Position numbers and translations under genes: made by a program
The notes under the pieces: generated by a model
What the model was told of the DNA's origin: nothing
Seen by the model: only the letters and a program-made list of their open reading frames with translations
Databases searched by the model: none
Shown here: piece after piece, positions 53,568 to 61,915 of the stretch
How the letters are laid out: every line of letters starts with the position of its first letter
How positions within the stretch are numbered: position 1 is the stretch's first letter
Source: Methanoregula sp.
GTDB lineage: Archaea > Halobacteriota > Methanomicrobia > Methanomicrobiales > Methanospirillaceae
Length of the DNA stretch: 64,000 bases
Assembly (NCBI GenBank): GCA_028679075.1
Contig: JAJRCF010000001.1
Coordinates: 62,001 to 126,000, forward strand
Reading direction: 5' to 3'

Positions 53568-55478
53568 ATGCAGATTGAAGAACGGCTCAAAGAGCTCAAA
53601 GAAAAAATCAATACCAAAGTGCCCCGCGGCATCAATGTAACGCAGGTCGAGTTTGAAGGACCCGAGCTGGTCATCTATACCGACGACCCCAAGCGGTTTG
53701 CCGATGAGGCGGACTTGATCAAGATCCTGGCCCGCGACCTGCGCAAGCGGATTGTTGTCAGGCCTACCATCCTTGAAGACCCGGAGAAGGCGTACAACGA
53801 TATCAAGGCCGTTGTCCCGGAAACGGCCGGCATCACCGATATCTTTTTTGATGCCGACACCGGCGAAGTGCTCATCGAAGCCGAGAAACCCGGCGTTGTC
53901 ATTGGCAAGAACGGCACAACGCTGCGGGATATCACGAAGCACATCGGCTGGACGCCCAAGGTTGTCCGGACCCCTCCCATCGAGAGCACCACGGTCAAGC
54001 AGGTCCGGCAATACCTCCGTTCCTCAAACGAGGACCGCAAGCAGTTCCTCCGCACTATCGGCCGCAGGATCCACCGGGACCTCCCGGGGAAGGGAGACGA
54101 GACTGCCCGTAAAGACCAGTGGGTCCGGGTCACAACCCTCGGGTGCTGCCGTGAAGTCGGCCGGGCCGCGTTCCTCCTCTCGACCCCGGACAGCAAGGTG
54201 CTGATCGACTGCGGGGAGAAACCCGATAATGCCGGTGCAACGCCCTACCTCTACGTGCCGGAGATCTTCCCGCTCACCGGGCTCGATGCCGTGGTGCTGA
54301 CGCACGCCCACCTCGACCACTGTGCGCTCATCCCCCTGCTCTACAAGTACGGGTACGAAGGCCCGGTCTATGCGACACCCCCTACCCGGGACCTCTCCGT
54401 GATGCTCCAGCTCGATTACCTCGACGTGATCAACAAGGATGGGCGCAAGGTGCCGTACTCATCGAACGAGGTCAGGACCTATATCCGGCACTCCATCACG
54501 CTCAACTACGGCAGCGTGACCGACATTGCACCGGACATCAAGCTCACGTTCCATAACGCGGGCCACATCCTCGGCTCCGCGATCGCCCACTTCCATCTCG
54601 GCGACGGGATGTACAACATCGCGTTCACCGGCGATTTCAATTACGCGAAGAGCCGGCTCTTCAACCCGGCGATCAACCAGTTCCCGCGGCTCGAAGCGCT
54701 CTTCATGGAGAGCACGTACGGCGGCAGCAACGACTTCCAGCAGCCCCGGACGGATGCTGAGGCACGGCTGTACGAGACGATCAACAACGTCCTCCAGCGT
54801 GGCGGCAAGGTGATCATCCCTGCATTCTCGGTAGGCCGGTCGCAGGAAGTCATGCTCGCGCTCGAAGAGGGTATGAGGCTCGACAAGATCCCGAAGGTGA
54901 AGATCTACCTCGACGGCATGATCCGCGAGGCAACTGCGATCCACACCACCTACCCGGAGTACCTGAACACCGAGCTCCGGAACCTGATCTTCCGCGAAGG
55001 CATGAACCCGTTCCTTGCCGAATGCTTCCAGCAGGTGGACAGCCAGGAACTCCGCGAGAACGTGATCGCGGGCGACCCGTGCGTCATTATCACGACAAGC
55101 GGGATGCTCAATGGCGGCCCGGTCATGGAATACCTCCTGAACCTTGCGCAGGACGAGAAGAACGCGCTCATCTTTGTCGGGTACCAGGCAGACGGCACCT
55201 ACGGCCGCCGGATTCAGAAAGGCTGGCGCGAAGTGCCGATGGGCAGGAAAGGGACGATCACGATCAACCTCGAGATCGTTACGGTCGACGGGTTCTCCGG
55301 CCACTCCGACCGCCGGCAGCTGATGAACTACATCGGACAGATCTCACCACGCCCCGAGAAGATCTTCTGCATCCATGGCGATGAGAATAACACGATCGAT
55401 CTCGCTAGCTCCATCTACAAGCGCTACCATATCGAGACCCATTCCCCCATGAACCTCGAGACCTACCGAATGGTCTGA
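53568..55478 (+). CDS. fttA: Archaeal termination/cleavage ribonuclease aCPSF1 (FttA)
   Basis: A 636-residue beta-CASP ribonuclease. Residues about 1-145 hold two KH-like RNA-binding domains (VVIGKNGTTLRDITKHIGW). The metallo-beta-lactamase core has LTHAHLDHCALIP and ESTYGG, and the beta-CASP part ends with the histidine motif GFSGHSDRRQ. The family cleaves and ends transcription at U-rich 3' ends in methanogens. Length is typical. Confidence 0.95.
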   Translation: MQIEERLKELKEKINTKVPRGINVTQVEFEGPELVIYTDDPKRFADEADLIKILARDLRKRIVVRPTILEDPEKAYNDIKAVVPETAGITDIFFDADTGEVLIEAEKPGVVIGKNGTTLRDITKHIGWTPKVVRTPPIESTTVKQVRQYLRSSNEDRKQFLRTIGRRIHRDLPGKGDETARKDQWVRVTTLGCCREVGRAAFLLSTPDSKVLIDCGEKPDNAGATPYLYVPEIFPLTGLDAVVLTHAHLDHCALIPLLYKYGYEGPVYATPPTRDLSVMLQLDYLDVINKDGRKVPYSSNEVRTYIRHSITLNYGSVTDIAPDIKLTFHNAGHILGSAIAHFHLGDGMYNIAFTGDFNYAKSRLFNPAINQFPRLEALFMESTYGGSNDFQQPRTDAEARLYETINNVLQRGGKVIIPAFSVGRSQEVMLALEEGMRLDKIPKVKIYLDGMIREATAIHTTYPEYLNTELRNLIFREGMNPFLAECFQQVDSQELRENVIAGDPCVIITTSGMLNGGPVMEYLLNLAQDEKNALIFVGYQADGTYGRRIQKGWREVPMGRKGTITINLEIVTVDGFSGHSDRRQLMNYIGQISPRPEKIFCIHGDENNTIDLASSIYKRYHIETHSPMNLETYRMV

Positions 55479-55488
55479 TGCGATTGCG

Positions 55489-56553
55489 ATGAAATCGCAA
55501 ATCACTCTTTTCTTAGGTATCTTCTCCGTGATGGCGTTGTCCAACGCCATTGTCCCGGTACTTCCCGCGTTTGCCACAACCTCATCCTGGTCCGGCGCGA
55601 TCTACGCCGCGTACTTCCTCGGAGCAACGATTAGTACGCTCCCCTCGGGCTACCTCTCGGACCGGTACGGCCGGCTCGCGATGATGCGGACCGGCCTCAT
55701 CGTGACGGTCGTGACCGGGGCCGTGCTCTGCCTGACCACTGCCGCAGTGCCGGCGCTTCTCGCGAGGTTCATCGAGGGGATCGGCGCCGGCCTCTTCGTT
55801 GCCCCGGCCCTTTCCCTTGTCAATGCGGAGGAGCACCACGAGAAGCTGAGCGGCTATTTCATGGCGCTGATGAATGCCGGGCTCGTACTCGGGCTGCTCA
55901 TTGCCGGCGAGATGGCGAAGCTCTTCAGCCTGCCCGCCACCGGGATCATTTTCTTTACTGCACTTACGGTGATCCCGGCCGTCACTTCCCTGCTCACCCG
56001 CGAGCCGCACGCACCGGCCCCGGGTCCTGCCGATGGGTGGGACCTTCCCGCGTTCCTCTCGCTCGTCCGGGAGTACAAGTGGATCTGGTATTCGTCCATT
56101 GTCCTGATCGGCATCACCGGTGTCGTCACCTCCCTCTACCCGAAATTTTCCGGTGCGTCTTCAGAGATTCTCGGGCTCTGGATTGCAGGCATGAGTGTTG
56201 CTACTATTGTTGCTGTGCTCGTCATCTCCCGGTTCCCGTTCGATGAGATCCTCGCGATCCGGGTCTCTGCTGTGCTGATGGTAATGGGCGTCATGACCTC
56301 GTTCTTTTCTCCGGCCGGATTTCTCGTGCTCGGTTTCCTCGCGGGCATTGTGATGATCGCCCAGATGGGGTTCCTCGCCCGGGTCCGCGAGCACCAGGGG
56401 ATGGCGATGGGGATGTTTTCTACGATGAGTTATCTGGGGATGGCCGTGTTGCCTTTTATTGCCGGGATTGTTGCGGATGGCGCGGGGTTCTTTGTTGCAT
56501 TTTGTGTAACGGCCTTGGCTGCGGTGACGGTGGCGGTAGTGGTCCGGAGATGA
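55489..56553 (+). CDS. Small MFS transporter
   Basis: A 354-residue protein of about 11-12 short helices with the MFS loop motif GYLSDRYGRLAMMR and a helix-5-like segment. It is about 50 residues shorter than usual MFS proteins, mainly in loops. It follows fttA by ten bases. Substrate unknown; a drug or sugar exporter is possible. Confidence 0.85.
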   Translation: MKSQITLFLGIFSVMALSNAIVPVLPAFATTSSWSGAIYAAYFLGATISTLPSGYLSDRYGRLAMMRTGLIVTVVTGAVLCLTTAAVPALLARFIEGIGAGLFVAPALSLVNAEEHHEKLSGYFMALMNAGLVLGLLIAGEMAKLFSLPATGIIFFTALTVIPAVTSLLTREPHAPAPGPADGWDLPAFLSLVREYKWIWYSSIVLIGITGVVTSLYPKFSGASSEILGLWIAGMSVATIVAVLVISRFPFDEILAIRVSAVLMVMGVMTSFFSPAGFLVLGFLAGIVMIAQMGFLARVREHQGMAMGMFSTMSYLGMAVLPFIAGIVADGAGFFVAFCVTALAAVTVAVVVRR

Positions 56554-56636
56554 ATTTAATACGCTGCCCCTCCAAAGATCTCATCTGAAACAGTCAGGAT
56601 TTATAAAAAAAGATACACCGGGAGGAATTGTAAACA

Positions 56637-56897
56637 ATGATCCTGCAATATATTGAGAAAGCCCTCGCCCATGCACGGTATGAGATCATCGAGGATGACG
56701 AACCATATTACGGAGAGATCCCGGAGCTCGCCGGCGTCTATGCGACCGGGAAGACTCTTGAAGATTGCCGGGCAAACCTCATGGAAGTGATCGATGGCTG
56801 GATCATTGTCCGGCTGCGTCGGGGACTTCCAATTCCCCCGATCGACAATTGCACCATCGAGGAACTCGTAAGGCTTGATCAGAGTGCCCGGGCATAA
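56637..56897 (+). CDS. hicB: HicB-like antitoxin
   Basis: An 86-residue protein with the partial RNase-H-like HicB fold: YEIIEDDEPYYGEIPELAGVYATGKTLEDCRANLMEVIDGWI. No added DNA-binding domain, so repression may be weak. It overlaps the HicA-like toxin by 14 bases, antitoxin first. Confidence 0.88.
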   Translation: MILQYIEKALAHARYEIIEDDEPYYGEIPELAGVYATGKTLEDCRANLMEVIDGWIIVRLRRGLPIPPIDNCTIEELVRLDQSARA

Positions 56898-57111
56898 ACT
56901 TGTTCCGGTCTCATGGACTGATCTTGTCCGCCAGCTGAAAACTTTTGGTTTTGACGGTCCGTTCCAGGGAGGGAAACACCCGTATATGGTTCGTGGCGAT
57001 CTCGTTCTTACCATCCCGAATCCGCACCGGTCCGTGATAAGTGTGGATCTCCTGCTCAGGATCCTCCGGCAGGCCGGCATTTCCCGGGAAGACTGGATTC
57101 GCAGTGAGTGA
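56884..57111 (+). CDS. hicA: HicA-like mRNA interferase toxin
   Basis: A 75-residue double-stranded RNA-binding-like protein: SWTDLVRQLKTFGFDGPFQGGKHPYMVRG, with the catalytic His in GGKHPYM, and LLRILRQAGISREDW at the end. GTG 56884 is preferred; TTG 56875 is possible. In family members it degrades mRNA until HicB binds. Confidence 0.88.
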   Translation: MPGHKLVPVSWTDLVRQLKTFGFDGPFQGGKHPYMVRGDLVLTIPNPHRSVISVDLLLRILRQAGISREDWIRSE

Positions 57112-57557
57112 GAAATTTTTTTTTAGATTTTGATTGAGGGTTTTACTAACGAAGGAGATTTGGTGTTTCACGTCGAAGAAACCTAATGGTTTCTTCTCAT
57201 CCTCTGGGTTTGGAAAGGTTGAAAACCTCGACGAGCTGAAGGAAGGCGAAAGCCGATCTTCAGGTCTGATGACCCATCGGATGTCGGAGAAATGCAACGC
57301 CAGACTCCCAATACCATCGCTTAACGGGTGTAGTAACCTGATGGGAGACCTGCACCCCCGGTTCTGTCCATCCGGGCACGCATCAGCCCCGGATTGCCCC
57401 TTTTCATCAATACCCGACCGGCCTGTTTCGGGGGTTTTTGGGGGAAGTGTTCCGGAAAACCCCTGTGCGGCCCCATTTTGGGGAAAATGGCTGATCTCCG
57501 CAGAGAAAAACCGGCCTGTTTAAAACCTGTTTCCTTTGAGGAGAGATAGCTGCCGCG
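57112..57557. other. Intergenic region with a GAAGAA hairpin
   Basis: A T-rich run follows hicA. A perfect hairpin (57175-57196) of the GAAGAA family is preceded by TTTCACGTCG, similar to the 16-mer near 12013. The remainder has high local GC and no coding signal, apart from a Pro/Cys-rich frame I do not trust. Confidence 0.45.
57175..57196 (+). repeat. GAAGAA-family hairpin
   Basis: GAAGAAACC and GGTTTCTTC pair perfectly around TAAT. Confidence 0.65.
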
Positions 57558-57710
57558 ATGTTCTGGTCGCGGGAGGGTGGAGATGATGAAAGCCGGGTTT
57601 TGGAGATCCCTGTCGGTGCAGATGTCCACCAGCTTGTCTTTGAGGTTATTGATGAGGGGCGAACGAAAGTCTTACTGATTGATATGAGAGCTCACGAAGA
57701 AGTGCATTAA
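57558..57710 (+). CDS. Possible 50-residue protein
   Basis: An ATG frame (MFWSREGGDDESRVLEIPVG) continuing ADVHQLVFEVIDEGRTKVLLIDMRAHEEVH. The second half alternates hydrophobic and charged residues like a real beta-alpha unit. No homolog is recognised. It may be a small protein or the end of a decayed gene; start uncertain. Confidence 0.4.
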   Translation: MFWSREGGDDESRVLEIPVGADVHQLVFEVIDEGRTKVLLIDMRAHEEVH

Positions 57711-57786
57711 TTTTTTTAGTTCATCCCGGTTTTCCCGCTTAATCAATACATTCATCTGCGATCAGGGGAAATTTCGTCATGAGAAT

Positions 57787-58770
57787 ATGCAGTCAAAAAC
57801 ACTGATCCTGGTCCTTCTTGCCATGCTCCTGCTCGTCCCGGCAGTCCATGCCGAAGACGCCCTCGACTGGACAACCAGGGGACTGGCGGCCCTTGATGCG
57901 GGGAAATATGCAGACGCGCTCACCTGTTTCAATAACGCCCTCGCGCTCGAGAAGAATTTTACCTCGGCGCTGTCGGGAAAGGCTGTGGCCCTCAATGCCC
58001 TTGGCGATTACCCGGGCGCGCTTGATGCAGCAAACCAGGCCCTCGCGACCCGGGCACTGGACAAGAACGGCCTCAGCGCAAAGGCCCTTGCGCTCTTCAA
58101 CCTCCAGAGGTACGAGGAGGCGGTGGTTGCTTATGACGACCTGTATGCTGTCCAGATCAACAACCCGGACGCCTGTTACAAGCAGGCATATGCCTACCAG
58201 ATGCTGAACCAGTCGGAAAATGCGGTTGTGGCGTACCGGAAATGCACGGTCATCGATCCCGTGAATATGCAGTTGTGGAACAACCTCGGCCTTTCTTACA
58301 TGAACCTGGGACAGTATGAGGACGCACTCTCCGCATTTGACCGGGCAACCAGCATAACCACAAAGAATGCAACGGTCTGGAACAACAAGGGAAAAGCGCT
58401 TGCGTCACTGGGAAGGCCGGGCGATGCAACGGAATGTTTCAGCAGGGCGCTGGGGATCGATCCGGGTTTCACCGAGGCGCTGAACAACCGGGAGAGCATG
58501 AGGGGGAAATTCCAGACATTCAATTACAGCGAGACGGCAACGGTCACCCCCACGATGAGCAGGCTCGGGACCTATTATACGACCGCCCCGGTCCCGACAA
58601 TGACCACGGTTGCCCCGGCTGCTGAAGAGACCACCCGGCATGCCCCGGTCACCACCACTGCAACGGTCGAAAAGAAGACGACATATGCCCCGCTCTCCCC
58701 GCTCACGGCACTGGGAGCCCTTGCTGTCATCGCCGGGTTTACAGTGATCGTAAGGAACAGGAAAGAATAA
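57787..58770 (+). CDS. Secreted TPR protein with C-terminal membrane anchor
   Basis: A 327-residue protein: signal peptide (residues 1-22, ending VHA), about six tetratricopeptide repeats from 25 to 235 (WNNLGLSYMNLGQYEDALSAFDRA), a Thr/Pro-rich stalk about 245-300 and a terminal helix with a basic end (VRNRKE). This is the layout of methanogen surface proteins that hold partners outside the cell. Partners unknown. Confidence 0.85.
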   Translation: MQSKTLILVLLAMLLLVPAVHAEDALDWTTRGLAALDAGKYADALTCFNNALALEKNFTSALSGKAVALNALGDYPGALDAANQALATRALDKNGLSAKALALFNLQRYEEAVVAYDDLYAVQINNPDACYKQAYAYQMLNQSENAVVAYRKCTVIDPVNMQLWNNLGLSYMNLGQYEDALSAFDRATSITTKNATVWNNKGKALASLGRPGDATECFSRALGIDPGFTEALNNRESMRGKFQTFNYSETATVTPTMSRLGTYYTTAPVPTMTTVAPAAEETTRHAPVTTTATVEKKTTYAPLSPLTALGALAVIAGFTVIVRNRKE

Positions 58771-59259
58771 TTCACATCATCATTTTTTTGGATCCGTATT
58801 GGTAACTGATCCAGGGACCGGCCATCCGCCATTTCATTATCTATAGCCGGGACCCGGAAAAACTGGAGATTGTTTTTAAAAAATGGGCTTTGTTGAAACC
58901 CTTATCCAGCTATGTAAATACTGGTCCGTGAGAGCAAAGCTCCCATTTGAATTTGAAGGAGTTTCACGAGAATACTCTGACAATGTGAGCATCCCCACCC
59001 CCTACGGGGGTCGCTCGGGCGCCTCGTTGGGCCCTCGCTGGGCAAGATGGTTAATCGGAAAACAGGTATGCCGGAAGGGGGGTCAAGGGGTGCTCCCCTT
59101 GGGCTGCCTCCCTCTCTGGGGAGACAATCCCTCTTCAGAGGGATTGGCTGGAGAAAAACGAAGTTCTTCGACTAGGAGAGGGGGTCACCCTCATAACTAC
59201 CATAGAGGATTCCCAAACTGCGTATAAATCGAGGATTTCAACAGAGCCGAAAAATAGTG
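58771..59259. other. Intergenic region with an inverted dispersed element
   Basis: It holds the inverted copy of the GC-rich motif (58998-59042) and other GC-rich short dyads (CCCCTTGGGC, CCCTCTTCAGAGGG near 59129-59142). The apparent 114-codon frame through it is made by the repeats and is not trusted. No gene is seen. Confidence 0.45.
58998..59042 (-). repeat. GC-rich dispersed motif with terminal hairpin, inverted copy
   Basis: On the minus strand the 33-nt motif differs from 26143-26175 at one position and is again followed by a hairpin with a GTA loop (CCCCC-GTA-GGGGG). The stem sequence differs from the first copy but pairing is kept. Confidence 0.65.
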
Positions 59260-60444
59260 TTACTTCAGCGGGACAGCACCGGCATAGTGCCGCATGATGC
59301 CACCATAAATGCCGGTTGCTTTTTCCAGGGAATCGATCGAGACCCGCTCGTTCACCGCATGCAGGCACGAGATCTCCCCGGGGCCGTACTCGATCACATT
59401 GAACCCGCACCTTCGGAGGTGACGGGCATCGCTTGCCGCCCACTGGACGATGGGGGACACGTCCCCGCCATATGCCCGTTCAATTTCCCCGCAGGTAACG
59501 GCGACAAGCCGCGACGAGGGGTCGGTGATGGAAGGTTCAAAGGACTCCTGCGTTGTCACCGTTCCCGTTCCGGCATGGGCTGATATGCCGGAAAGGAGCT
59601 CCGGGATATGACACCCCCACGGGATCCGCATCTCGAGTTCGAGCTCGCAGTGCTGGGCAACGATATTGGACTTCTCGCCTCCCCCGATCACTCCCGGGTT
59701 GAAGGTCAGTCTCTTTAAGATATTGCTCACTCCCGCGATCTTCAGTTCCTTCCCGAGCTCTTCCGAAGACCGGGAGATGATCTCCTGCAGGGAATGGTCA
59801 ACCGGATAATCCGTATCGTAAAGGGTCCTCACGTACGCGAGGAACGTCATCGCTTCCATGATGGCGCTTGTGCCGACTGCCGGGTAGAGCGACCCGTGGG
59901 CCGGGACACCGTCAAAGGTAATATGGAACCGGCAGAGCCCTTTCTGCCCGATGGTGGGATGGCGGGCCGGCGTGGGCTCGGCAATGATGCAGTCGCAGGG
60001 CGGGATCGCATCGTGGGCGAGCAGGTAGCGGGCCCCGTTCTCCCCGCCGGTCTCCTCATCGCAGACAAAGGCGAGCGTTGCCGGTACCTCTTCACCCGCA
60101 TCCGCGAGATGTCTGCATGCAGCGAGGATCGCGGCGCAGCCGCCCTTCATGTCCGTGGCACCCCGGCCCCAGACGTAACCCTCGTCGATTGCACCGGAGA
60201 ACGGGGGCCGGCTCCAGCCGTTATCGAGCGCAGGCACAACATCCACATGCCCGCAGAGCATCAGCCTCGCGTCCTTTTTCCTGGCCACGAGGTTCTCCAT
60301 GCCGTCACCGTTCCCGGAGATGGACGAGCAGATGCCGATGCCGTCAAGGAAGTCCCGGACGTATTCGATTGCTTCGCTGGTCCTGCCCGGGGGATTCTCG
60401 CTCCTTATCTTAACAAGGTCTGAACAGATACGGCTGACATGCAT
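59260..60444 (-). CDS. M20 metallopeptidase (ArgE/DapE family)
   Basis: A 394-residue di-zinc hydrolase: LCGHVDVVPA (His, Asp), GATDMKGG (Asp) and DEETGG (Glu pair) are intact, and a dimerisation domain lies between. Family members deacylate amino acids such as N-succinyl-diaminopimelate or N-acetylornithine. The sequence cannot decide; no lysine or arginine genes are nearby. Confidence 0.9.
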   Translation of the reverse strand: MHVSRICSDLVKIRSENPPGRTSEAIEYVRDFLDGIGICSSISGNGDGMENLVARKKDARLMLCGHVDVVPALDNGWSRPPFSGAIDEGYVWGRGATDMKGGCAAILAACRHLADAGEEVPATLAFVCDEETGGENGARYLLAHDAIPPCDCIIAEPTPARHPTIGQKGLCRFHITFDGVPAHGSLYPAVGTSAIMEAMTFLAYVRTLYDTDYPVDHSLQEIISRSSEELGKELKIAGVSNILKRLTFNPGVIGGGEKSNIVAQHCELELEMRIPWGCHIPELLSGISAHAGTGTVTTQESFEPSITDPSSRLVAVTCGEIERAYGGDVSPIVQWAASDARHLRRCGFNVIEYGPGEISCLHAVNERVSIDSLEKATGIYGGIMRHYAGAVPLK

Positions 60445-60466
60445 GGTGAAGGCTCATAAGTACGTA

Positions 60467-60976
60467 TCAGTGGTCGGCACAATACGCGGCAAAGAGGGTG
60501 CCAAGCGAGGCATCCGCGTACAGGCTTTTCAAAAATTCCGCGTCGAAGAACTCATCGATGACCGCAAAGAAGAAATCCGGGGGGAGCGGTCGCTTGCTGT
60601 CCGGGTCGGGCACGATCCGGAAACTCCGGTAGCTGGCCGGATCTTCGGTATCGTAGATCATCTGCCAGAGCGAGGGAAGGGCATTGAACTTCTCCGGCTT
60701 GTTCTCCCTGAGCCAGTTGACAAAACCGGGGAATTTTGCCCGGTCGCCTTTCTTCTCCTCGTCAATGCGCCAGCGCATGTATTCGGCTCCGATGATATTC
60801 TTCGGCGACCCGAAATTATAGGCATAGATCCCCGCAGTATAGTCAATATGGGCGAGGGAGTCGATGAGATAGAAATACAGGGCCTTGTCAAACCCCCCCG
60901 TGTCCTGCAGCATCAGGGACTTATTGTAAAGATAGTCAAGAACGGTGAGGTATTCATTCTCTTCTTCCATATCCAC
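60467..60976 (-). CDS. Hypothetical soluble protein
   Basis: A 169-residue protein rich in aromatic residues (NEYLTVLDYLYNKSLMLQD, ALYFYLIDSLAHIDYTAGIYAYNFG), mostly helical, with a proline turn near 130. It lies 22 bases upstream of the M20 gene and may be cotranscribed. ATG 60970 is an alternative start. No family recognised. Confidence 0.6.
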   Translation of the reverse strand: MDMEEENEYLTVLDYLYNKSLMLQDTGGFDKALYFYLIDSLAHIDYTAGIYAYNFGSPKNIIGAEYMRWRIDEEKKGDRAKFPGFVNWLRENKPEKFNALPSLWQMIYDTEDPASYRSFRIVPDPDSKRPLPPDFFFAVIDEFFDAEFLKSLYADASLGTLFAAYCADH

Positions 60977-61027
60977 TGGTTCGTTACGGGATTGTAAATA
61001 TATTCCCGTAGGGGATCACGGGGAGAG

Positions 61028-61097
61028 AGGGGCGCGAGTGCCGGGTTCTGCCCGCGTATCCACCAGCCAGCACCGACCAGTGCAGCGGTTCCTTTAC
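61028..61097 (-). pseudogene. Fragment of a surface-protein C-terminal anchor
   Basis: The minus strand reads ALVGAGWWIRGQNPAL, the same as the end of the large surface protein (VALIGAG ... WWIRRQNPAL) with about 45 bases deleted in the middle. No signal peptide or body remains. Confidence 0.55.
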
Positions 61098-61160
61098 ATC
61101 CCCTTGACCATACTCTTATTGTACTGGAATTACCAAACACCATAATCAGGAAGTGAGCAT

Positions 61161-61484
61161 ATGCCCGGACTGACGACACTGAACAGGCGAAAAAGTCCTG
61201 TAATAAAGAAACTGGAAGCCGCAGCACCGGCTATCCGTTCCCGGTTTGGTGTTACCCGGATCGGCATCTTCGGTTCGTTTGCACGGGGGGAGCAGACCCG
61301 CACGAGCGACGTGGATGTGCTGGTGGATTTTGCCAGCGGGTATGCAACTCTCAAAAACTTTATCGGGCTTTCCGATCACCTTGAGGCGCTGTTCCAAAAG
61401 AAAGTGGATCTCCTCACGGTCGAAGGGATTGACAAGTATATCCGCCCCGCAGTTGAATCCGAGGTGATCTGGGTTGAAGGATGA
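61161..61484 (+). CDS. mntA: MntA-like nucleotidyltransferase antitoxin
   Basis: A 107-residue minimal nucleotidyltransferase with GSFARGEQTRTSDVDVLVDF (the GSx10DxD active site). In studied pairs it adds AMP to HepT and so blocks its RNase. GGAAGTGAG precedes ATG 61161. It overlaps the HEPN gene by eleven bases. Confidence 0.9.
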   Translation: MPGLTTLNRRKSPVIKKLEAAAPAIRSRFGVTRIGIFGSFARGEQTRTSDVDVLVDFASGYATLKNFIGLSDHLEALFQKKVDLLTVEGIDKYIRPAVESEVIWVEG

Positions 61485-61824
61485 GACCGTCTACCTCCGG
61501 CATATCCTTGACGAGATCGCATTCCTGAAACGGATATCCGCTGGCCGCACCCTTGACGATCTCAAAAGCGATGACTATTTTGCGCACGCAGTCCGGAGTG
61601 CGATTGAAGTAATCGGGGAAGCGTCAATGAATGTCCCTGCCGGGATTAAATCCGGGAACCCGGATATCCCGTGGCGGGAGATGGCATCACTCCGTAATAA
61701 GATCATTCATGGCTATTTCCGGATAGATTATTCGATTGTCTGGAATGTGATCCAGCAGGACCTCCCGGATACAGGACCAAAAATTGCAGCACTTCTGAAA
61801 AGGATAGATGAGCGATCAGGATAA
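61474..61824 (+). CDS. hepT: HepT-like HEPN ribonuclease toxin
   Basis: A 116-residue all-helical HEPN protein with the catalytic R-x4-H motif in RNKIIHGYF near residue 77, including the Tyr that MntA modifies. The start is probably TTG 61474. Paired with the nucleotidyltransferase just upstream. Confidence 0.9.
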   Translation: MKDETVYLRHILDEIAFLKRISAGRTLDDLKSDDYFAHAVRSAIEVIGEASMNVPAGIKSGNPDIPWREMASLRNKIIHGYFRIDYSIVWNVIQQDLPDTGPKIAALLKRIDERSG

Positions 61825-61893
61825 GTTTCCTGCCCCATCATTGGATTAATCGTACTCCATGAAATCCGACTGGCCATCAGGCCAGGAGGACGA

Positions 61894-61915
61894 GAAGAAT
61901 ACGTCAGTATTCTTC
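61894..61915. terminator. GAAGAA-family hairpin at the 3' end of the surface-protein gene
   Basis: GAAGAATAC and GTATTCTTC form nine pairs around GTCA. The hairpin contains the stop codon of the surface-protein gene and lies 70 bases after hepT, so it may end both convergent transcripts. Confidence 0.5.

Noticed and set aside
58883-59227. 114-codon plus-strand frame
   Set aside because: It runs through the inverted dispersed element and several GC-rich dyads; the translated sequence has no domain pattern.
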